Of a stretch of DNA of 56,882 bases, positions 51,429 through 56,882 are shown in pieces (position 1 is the stretch's first letter; each line of letters opens with the position of its first letter). The DNA lies in NCBI RefSeq assembly GCF_000511955.1, contig NZ_AZSU01000002.1, positions 117,027-173,908 on the forward strand, written 5' to 3'. This stretch comes from [Clostridium] ultunense DSM 10521. GTDB lineage: Bacteria; Bacillota; Clostridia; Tissierellales; Tepidimicrobiaceae. The notes beneath the pieces are model-generated. The model searched no databases and was not told the DNA's origin. It saw only the letters and a list, made by a program, of their open reading frames with translations. Position numbers and translations under genes: made by a program.

Positions 51429-51469
51429 AAGGGAATAGGCAACTAAATATTGCCTATTCCTTATTTTTT
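51429..51469 (+). terminator. Terminator after the HesB selenoprotein gene
   Basis: GGAATAGGCAA pairs with TTGCCTATTCC, followed by a seven-T run. Confidence 0.85.
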
Positions 51470-51726
51470 TCTAAAAAGCAAAAACTTAATAAAAGATACA
51501 TTATGTGTTACAATAATATAAAAGAAAAGTTTTTCTTGAAAAGTTAAGAGAAATTTTATAATCTATAATTGTACAAAAATGAATTTCCCTAGGAGGAACA
51601 TTGGGGGTGATGATTAGTGGATTCTGGTCCTTTGCCTAGGTTTAGTGTAGATATTATTAGACAAAAATTTAATAGGGAGAACCCTAGTCATTACCATAGA
51701 TTAGAGTTCTTCCGAGGGGGGTTAAT
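51470..51726. other. mgtE leader region
   Basis: No M-box (ykoK) magnesium riboswitch motif could be recognised. The region contains two possible short reading frames with ribosome sites, the more protein-like at 51617-51745. Confidence 0.5.
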
Positions 51727-51745
51727 ATGGATGAAAGAAAATTAG
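51617..51745 (+). CDS. Possible 42-residue leader peptide overlapping mgtE
   Basis: GTG 51617 to TAG 51745, reading MDSGPLPRFSVDIIRQKFNR, then ENPSHYHRLEFFRGG. The frame overlaps the mgtE start (51727) by 19 bp in another frame. GGGGGTGAT lies 8 bp upstream. No family is recognised; it may be a regulatory leader or chance. Low confidence. Confidence 0.3.
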   Translation: MDSGPLPRFSVDIIRQKFNRENPSHYHRLEFFRGGLIWMKEN

Positions 51746-53064
51746 AAGAATTAATCCAGGAAAAGAAATATGTTACGTTAAAAAGAGAATTGGAAGAAAT
51801 GAATGTAGTGGATATAGCTGAACTATTAGAAGAACTAGATGTTCATACTGCTTTACTGATATTTAGAATGCTATCCAAAGATTTGGCTGTAGATGTATTT
51901 GCCCATTTTTCCGTAGAACAACAGCGAAACGTAATTGGTATGGTAACAGATAAAGAGTTAAAAAACATAGTAGAAGAACTGTTTTTTGACGATATGGTAG
52001 ATATTATAGAGGAAATGCCTGCTAATGTAGTGAAGAAGATATTATTACATGCAAAAGAAGAAGAGAGGAATTTAATCAATGAATTCCTAAGGTATCCACC
52101 AGATTCAGCAGGCAGCATAATGACCATAGAATATGTAGACTTGAAAAAGGGAATGACGGTAAAAGACGCCTTAGATCATATCAAGGAAACAGGTCTAGAT
52201 AAAGAGACAGTTTATACTTGTTATGTGACGGATAAAAATAGGAAATTGGAAGGCATAGTATCCCTGCGAAAATTGGTTATTAGTGATGAAGAAGAAACTA
52301 TTGAGGATATAATGGACAGGGATGTAATATATGTCCATACCCATGATGACCAGGAAACTGTAGCAGGTATATTTAAAAGATATGGATTTTTGGCATTACC
52401 TGTGGTAGATAAAGAAGATAGATTAACAGGGATAATAACCGTCGACGATATAATAGATGTAATCGATCAAGAAACTACAGAAGACTTTCAAAGGATGGCA
52501 GCCATGTCTCCTACAGAGGAAAAGTATTTGGATGCTAGTGTTTTCAGTCTTGCAAAGCATAGAATTATATGGCTATTAGTCCTGATGATTTCTGCCACCT
52601 TCACAGGGGGTATAATAAGGAAATTCGAGGATATACTCCAAACAGTAGTAGTGCTAACGGCTTTCATACCCATGTTAATGGATACAGGAGGTAATTCTGG
52701 TAGCCAATCCTCAACCTTAATTATTCGTGGGTTAGCATTAGGGGAGATAGATTTAAAGGATGCGGGAAAAGTCATATGGAAGGAATTTAGAATTAGTACA
52801 GTAGTTGGAATAGCCTTAGCTATTGTCAACTTCTTTAGGATTTATCTATTTGATGATGTAGGAGCCTTGGTGGCCTTCACAGTATCTGCTACTCTATTTG
52901 TAACGGTAGTAATATCCAAAGTAATAGGCGGTATATTGCCTATGATAGCTAAAAAGTTAAATATAGACCCAGCTATTATGGCTGGACCACTAATTACTAC
53001 AATAGTAGATGCTCTAAGCTTAATAGTCTATTTTTCAATAGCCTCCTCGCTCTTAAATATTTAA
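51727..53064 (+). CDS. mgtE: Magnesium transporter MgtE
   Basis: 445 residues. MgtE N-domain helices (1-125), two CBS domains (about 130-250, EDIMDRDVIYVHTHDDQETV) that sense Mg2+, a plug helix and five membrane helices (about 280-445) with the pore motif PMLMDTGGNSGSQSSTLIIRGLALGEI. It imports Mg2+ and closes when cytosolic Mg2+ is high. ATG 51727 with CGAGGGGGG upstream. Strong convergent terminator at 53069-53106. Confidence 0.94.
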   Translation: MDERKLEELIQEKKYVTLKRELEEMNVVDIAELLEELDVHTALLIFRMLSKDLAVDVFAHFSVEQQRNVIGMVTDKELKNIVEELFFDDMVDIIEEMPANVVKKILLHAKEEERNLINEFLRYPPDSAGSIMTIEYVDLKKGMTVKDALDHIKETGLDKETVYTCYVTDKNRKLEGIVSLRKLVISDEEETIEDIMDRDVIYVHTHDDQETVAGIFKRYGFLALPVVDKEDRLTGIITVDDIIDVIDQETTEDFQRMAAMSPTEEKYLDASVFSLAKHRIIWLLVLMISATFTGGIIRKFEDILQTVVVLTAFIPMLMDTGGNSGSQSSTLIIRGLALGEIDLKDAGKVIWKEFRISTVVGIALAIVNFFRIYLFDDVGALVAFTVSATLFVTVVISKVIGGILPMIAKKLNIDPAIMAGPLITTIVDALSLIVYFSIASSLLNI

Positions 53065-53068
53065 ATGA

Positions 53069-53106
53069 AAAGTTGGTTTTTACAAGGATTTGTAAAAACC
53101 AACTTT
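53069..53106. terminator. Convergent terminator between mgtE and the MCP gene
   Basis: A perfect 17-bp stem (AAAGTTGGTTTTTACAA, 53069-53085, with 53090-53106). Confidence 0.85.
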
Positions 53107-53110
53107 ATTC

Positions 53111-54913
53111 TTATATCACATATTTTTCTAAATCCTCACTAAAGTCTTCAGATACCTTCTTAAATTCTGCTATCCTTTTTGTCATGCTTTTTATCTCATC
53201 GGTATAGGTTGTCACATTGGCGCTTACCTCTTCACTAGAAGCAGAATTCTCCTCAGCTATGGCAGCTAAGGATTCTATATGTTCAGATATTTGGTTCATA
53301 GCCATAGTTTCTTTATTCAATTCATTGATCAATTCAATTATTAAATTGGCTACATTTTGGATAGAAGCCACAGTATGGCTAGTTTCTATGGAAAGATGGT
53401 TTAAATTAGATTTCTCTTCATCTAACACATTATATTGTTCCTCTATATCTGTTACTAGTCCATCAATCTCCATTACGAAGGCCTTTAGTATATCGTTAAT
53501 ACTTTGGACTGCCTCCCTTGAACCCTCTGCCAATTTCCTTATCTCCATGGCTACAACGGTAAACCCTTTACCATATTCTCCAGCTCTAGAAGCTTCGATA
53601 CTAGCGTTTAAAGCCAACAAATTGGTTTGTTCTGCTATTCTTTCTACGGTTTCAACTATTTCTGTAACATTTTTAGCCCTATCTTGGAGGATTATTCCCT
53701 TTTCCTTTACAAGGGAAAATTCATCCATTACCTTGTTTAGACTATCCGAACTATACTTTAGGTTTTCAAATCCATTACTTATTTTATTTACTGCTGTTTC
53801 TAATTCTTCTTTGCCTTTATTTTCTCTTTCCCCAATATTGTTTAAAACTTTAATACTACTATTCAACCTATAGGCTGCACCTTCTGTTTCTTCAGCTTGG
53901 CTAATAGCACCATGGGCTACTTGTTCTACTACCGAATTAATCTCCTGGGATGTAATACTCATATTATTAGATATCTGGTTAAACTTATCCCCAAATACAT
54001 TTAATTCATCAGTAGTAGCTTTATATCCTACAAAATCAGTCTTAATACTAGCCTTAATATTATTTAGCCTATTATTGATATCCTCCAGAAAATCATTAGT
54101 AGAAATGTTTCTCTCAAAGGATAGATCCCTCTCTTCCACATCACCTATCGATTCAAATACATTCTTTAATGGTCTTAAAAGGACTTTGCCTATTATTATA
54201 GGGACTAAAAAGGAAAGAGTTAATATAAGGGACACTAGGATTCTACCTTCTACATAATTGGATAAAAGGGCTAAAGGAATACCAGCTAATAAAAGGGATG
54301 CCAAGCCTATTTTAGTCTCAAAACTCCTTATGAAACCAAAGGATAAAAATTTGTTTAGCTTATATACCTTTTTATTATAGACTTCCTCTGGAAAGGAAAT
54401 AGATATCTTGGTATAATTATTACCTTTCTCTAAGGTTTCAACCTGAATATCCTCTTCAAAATATTTAGAAGCTCCTTCCAACATGCCATGGAAATAAGCG
54501 AACATCTCTCTAGGAGAAGAATAGCTCATTATGGCCTTGTTTCTTTCCAAAGGCTCTACACTTAAAATGGGAGGTTTTGCTCCAGGAATTCTTTTAGTCA
54601 TCACCACATGGATATCATACATGGCCTTTAAGAAAGAATATAGATTTTTAAACTTAAAAAATGCGGGATAATCCTTTGAAAAAGTATTTATATTGTCTAT
54701 TCCAATCTGGCGCCAAATTTCTGAAGACTTTTCTCCTAAAGAATTGGCTATGTAATCTACAATTCCCAAGGCTTTACTATCTTCAATATCCTCTGAAGGA
54801 GTAAAAACCTTATTAGGGCTAATACCCTCATGGGTTAAGGCTTCATTAACTAAATCTTCACCAAAAAGATTCTTACTAGTCTTCACCCAGGCTGATACAA
54901 TAGTACCTTTCAT
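53111..54913 (-). CDS. H-NOX-MCP chemoreceptor with oxygen-binding heme-site residues
   Basis: 600 residues. An N-terminal cytoplasmic H-NOX heme domain (1-188) is followed by two membrane helices (about 201-219 and 224-245) with almost no external loop, then a chemoreceptor signalling domain (about 300-600) with the tip [19 protein letters not shown]. In the H-NOX the heme-ligand His102 (YDIHVV), Pro115, Tyr131/Ser133/Arg135 (YxSxR) and the distal Trp9, Asn74 and Tyr140 all sit at the numbers of the Caldanaerobacter (T. tengcongensis) oxygen-binding H-NOX. It should bias motility by O2 (or NO). ATG 54913; monocistronic, no che genes nearby. Confidence 0.93.
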   Translation of the reverse strand: MKGTIVSAWVKTSKNLFGEDLVNEALTHEGISPNKVFTPSEDIEDSKALGIVDYIANSLGEKSSEIWRQIGIDNINTFSKDYPAFFKFKNLYSFLKAMYDIHVVMTKRIPGAKPPILSVEPLERNKAIMSYSSPREMFAYFHGMLEGASKYFEEDIQVETLEKGNNYTKISISFPEEVYNKKVYKLNKFLSFGFIRSFETKIGLASLLLAGIPLALLSNYVEGRILVSLILTLSFLVPIIIGKVLLRPLKNVFESIGDVEERDLSFERNISTNDFLEDINNRLNNIKASIKTDFVGYKATTDELNVFGDKFNQISNNMSITSQEINSVVEQVAHGAISQAEETEGAAYRLNSSIKVLNNIGERENKGKEELETAVNKISNGFENLKYSSDSLNKVMDEFSLVKEKGIILQDRAKNVTEIVETVERIAEQTNLLALNASIEASRAGEYGKGFTVVAMEIRKLAEGSREAVQSINDILKAFVMEIDGLVTDIEEQYNVLDEEKSNLNHLSIETSHTVASIQNVANLIIELINELNKETMAMNQISEHIESLAAIAEENSASSEEVSANVTTYTDEIKSMTKRIAEFKKVSEDFSEDLEKYVI

Positions 54914-55015
54914 AAACTCATCACTCCCTTATTCCATATACATAACAATTATACCATATTTATCACTTCTCAAACTTTTTTTCATAATATGTATTAATAA
55001 GGTATAGGGGGTAAT

Positions 55016-56368
55016 ATGATGGAGACCTATTATAAGATTAGATATATTAATAAGGAAAATAATGAGGAAATAGAAATGCCCCTAGAAAAAATGGTTGGCA
55101 TATTATTGAATTTGGAGATGGGTTTAAACTTTCATATAGAGGCTTTAAAGGCTCAGGCCATCGTCATAAGGACTAATCTAATAAAATCTTCCAAATCCTT
55201 AGAGGGGGGAAATTTTGAAAATATTTGGGATAATAGAGAGGATAAAAATGTTGAAAAAATAATAAAAGCCGTAGAGGAGACTAAAGGTTTAGTAATCCTA
55301 TTTAATGACAAGCCTATAGAGGCCAAGTACCATCTAGCCTGTGGAGGGAGTACGGAGAACTCGGAAAATGTCATAGATAATCAGATCATCTATCTACGCC
55401 GAGTCCTATGTGACTATTGTAAAGGTTCAATATATTGGAAAGATGAAAAGAACTTTAGTATAGAAGAAATAGAGAATCTGTTAAAGATAAATTTTCCCAA
55501 AATGGATATAGATGTGGAGTCTGAAATATCAGGTTTTATGGAGGACATAGAAAGAGATGAATATGGGAGAGTAATATCCATTAAAATAGGCAATAAAAGG
55601 TTCTCGGGTAAAGAATTGATGGAACTTTTAGATCTAAACTCTACTAGATTTGCCATATTCCCAACAGGAGTTAAATTCGTTTCTAGGGGCAAGGGGCATG
55701 GGATAGGCCTTTGCCAATATGGAGCAGAAAGGATGGCCCAAGAAGGCTATTCCCATATAGAAATATTGAAATATTACTACACAGGGGTAGAAATTAAAGA
55801 ATTTCAGCTTCCCTGTATAAAAAGACCCCTTTATGGGAAAATAATAGTAATAGACCCAGGCCATGGGGGAGAAGATGAAGGACATAGAGGAGATTCGTTA
55901 GGGCTGCTGGAAAAGGATTTAGTCCTTAAACTAGCCCTTAAATTAAAATCTAAATTAGAAGACCTGGGAGTTACAGTCTATCTAACTAGAGAAAAGGATG
56001 AAAAAGTTCTAATCACCGAAAGGATAGAGCAGGCCAATAAATTAGACCCAGATTTTTTTATAAGTCTTCATATGGATTATTTTTATAATTCAAAGATGAA
56101 AGGCTGCGAAATATTCCATTTTAGAAAGGATTATAATAGCGAAAAATTAGGTTCATATATATTAAAAAATTTAAAAGATAGACAAATAGCTACAAGGGGA
56201 GTAAAGGAAGGCAATTTTTATGTCTTTAGAGGAATCAGTGGCAACTCTCTATTAATAGAAATTGGATATCTATCAAATCCTCAAGAGGAGATTAAGTTTA
56301 TAGATGAAAACTATATGGAGAATTTGGCTGAGGGAATTGTCAAAGGAATATTAGAATATTTTCAATAA
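55016..56368 (+). CDS. SpoIID-type lytic transglycosylase / Amidase_3 fusion
   Basis: 450 residues combining two peptidoglycan enzymes. The N-terminal half (about 1-265) is a SpoIID/LytB domain: catalytic Glu34 in LNLEMGLNFHIEALKAQAIV, AKYHLACGGST (His106, Cys109), a CDYC pair (132/135) and GKGHGIGLCQYGAERMAQEG. The C-terminal half (about 275-450) is Amidase_3 with His283, Glu299, His352 and catalytic Glu415. No signal peptide or membrane segment is seen, so export must be unusual, or the product may act in the mother cell. Start ATG 55016 or 55019. It may do in one chain what SpoIID plus SpoIIP do together. Confidence 0.88.
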   Translation: MMETYYKIRYINKENNEEIEMPLEKMVGILLNLEMGLNFHIEALKAQAIVIRTNLIKSSKSLEGGNFENIWDNREDKNVEKIIKAVEETKGLVILFNDKPIEAKYHLACGGSTENSENVIDNQIIYLRRVLCDYCKGSIYWKDEKNFSIEEIENLLKINFPKMDIDVESEISGFMEDIERDEYGRVISIKIGNKRFSGKELMELLDLNSTRFAIFPTGVKFVSRGKGHGIGLCQYGAERMAQEGYSHIEILKYYYTGVEIKEFQLPCIKRPLYGKIIVIDPGHGGEDEGHRGDSLGLLEKDLVLKLALKLKSKLEDLGVTVYLTREKDEKVLITERIEQANKLDPDFFISLHMDYFYNSKMKGCEIFHFRKDYNSEKLGSYILKNLKDRQIATRGVKEGNFYVFRGISGNSLLIEIGYLSNPQEEIKFIDENYMENLAEGIVKGILEYFQ

Positions 56369-56882
56369 TGATATGAGATAATACATTTGTGACAAGAAAA
56401 CAATAAAAAAGGAAAGACCTCTGATATAATGTTGTTTACCATAACATACAAAAATCGGAGGGATCTTTCCTTATGAAAACAATTATAACAGAAGAGATGA
56501 GATTTCGTCAAAGGATAGTTGAGTATGCTATTAAATATAATAATAATGCCAAGGCAGCCAGGAGATATCATACCAGTAGGCAACAAGTATGGCGTTGGAG
56601 GAAAAAATATGATGGTACGGTCCAATCCTTAGCGAATGGTAGCAGAAGGCCACATTCACATCCTAATCAACATACACAAGAAGAGCTGGATTTGATTCGA
56701 CATAAACACCGCTATCATCGGCATGAAGGATTGGCACAGGTTTACCGTAAATCAAGAGATGCCGGCTATAGAAGAACTTATGATTCAATGTGTCGGCAGA
56801 TAAGAAAAATGAAACTAAATACACCAAAGAAAAGAAAAAGTTATACCTAAATCTACCTACCGAAGGAACTTAGACAACCTAT
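56369..56882 (+). mobile_element. Insertion sequence, left part, cut by the window end
   Basis: A transposase gene starts at 56473 with its own ribosome site (ATCGGAGGGAT), and 104 bp of non-coding sequence separates it from the previous stop. The exact terminal repeat could not be fixed; GGAAAGACCTCTGAT (56412) and ATCGGAGGGATCTTTCC (56453) form a partial inverted repeat around the presumed promoter. The right end is outside the window. Confidence 0.7.
56473..56850 (+). pseudogene. IS transposase, N-terminal part with premature stop
   Basis: 125 codons. It has an HTH region (FRQRIVEYAIKYNNNAKAAR, then YHTSRQQVWRWRKKYDG) and the linker with SLANGSRRPHSHPNQHTQEE and a second helical segment, as in IS481/IS3-type transposases. 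The stop TAA at 56848 comes before any DDE catalytic motif. The remaining 32 bases do not show whether a shifted frame continues it, so it is either a broken copy or the first frame of a two-frame transposase. Confidence 0.65.

Noticed and set aside
51470-51726. M-box (ykoK) magnesium riboswitch before mgtE
   Set aside because: The conserved blocks of the M-box could not be found.
53217-53873. A 218-codon open frame on the plus strand
   Set aside because: It is the antisense of the chemoreceptor coding region; it has serine/leucine-rich composition and no ribosome site.

Overview
The window looks like chromosome from an anaerobic, endospore-forming, low-GC Gram-positive bacterium of the Clostridia/Tissierellia type. 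The evidence is AT-rich coding DNA with strong Shine-Dalgarno sites, many sporulation genes (spoVB, cwlD-type amidase, bofA, gin, spmA/spmB, a yabE-like gene, a CotJA-like coat protein, a SpoIID-domain protein), a CodY-type regulator, a methionyl T-box, and three UGA-selenocysteine proteins. TGA also serves as an ordinary stop (for example at 16653-16655), so the in-frame TGAs are not a changed genetic code. No rRNA, tRNA or CRISPR array was seen.

Layout. 1-8437: a c-di-GMP phosphodiesterase-like protein, WrbA, an FMN-binding lipoprotein, an aminotransferase plus M24 peptidase pair, a divergent CodY-type regulator and a small stress-like protein. 8571-9300: remains of a siderophore locus (AraC tail, ABC-ATPase tail, truncated binding protein). 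9324-13361: a complete trehalose PTS operon with its GntR repressor and twin operators. 13448-15309: a germination-type amidase and the selenoprotein peroxiredoxin PrxU. 15394-18661: an operon resembling the Desulfovibrio orange-protein (ORP) genes: two NifX-like proteins, two ferredoxin-fused MinD-type ATPases, a DUF5320 protein and a DUF134 regulator. 18691-22307: SpoVB, a CC/Se-motif selenoprotein, YibE/F and an arsenate reductase. 22424-26453: a metal/arsenic operon (G3E GTPase, ArsR, permease, thioredoxin-like protein), then an Mrp/NBP35 ATPase and a second DUF134 regulator.

26511-47754 largely follows the Bacillus subtilis order yaaL-bofA ... csfB(gin)-yaaO-tmk-yaaQ(darA)-holB-yaaT(ricT)-rsmI-abrB-metG-tatD-rnmV-rsmA. 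Insertions into it are L25, a complete AmmeMemoRadiSam pair, a ferredoxin, an archaeal-type NurA-HerA pair, spmAB, the yabE-like gene and a coat-like gene. 47782-56882 is more mixed: an uncharacterised protein, an ArsR/CadC-type regulator that seems to lack an AUG start, ComFB, a glutaredoxin, a DUF1858 protein, a holin-like membrane protein, a HesB-like selenoprotein, MgtE, an H-NOX chemoreceptor with oxygen-binding residues, a SpoIID-amidase fusion and the start of an insertion sequence.

Two operator patterns tie genes together. The perfect palindrome ATTGGCATATGCCAAT lies exactly 3 bp after the -10 box of both NifX/ATPase/DUF134 operons, with a variant upstream of the DUF5320 gene; I infer that the DUF134 proteins bind it. 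A 17-bp CsoR/CstR-like dyad (ATACC-N7-GGTAT) lies at the promoters of the glutaredoxin and the HesB-like selenoprotein. These regulons, the selenoproteins, the SpoIID-amidase fusion and the oxygen-type H-NOX receptor are the most interesting content.
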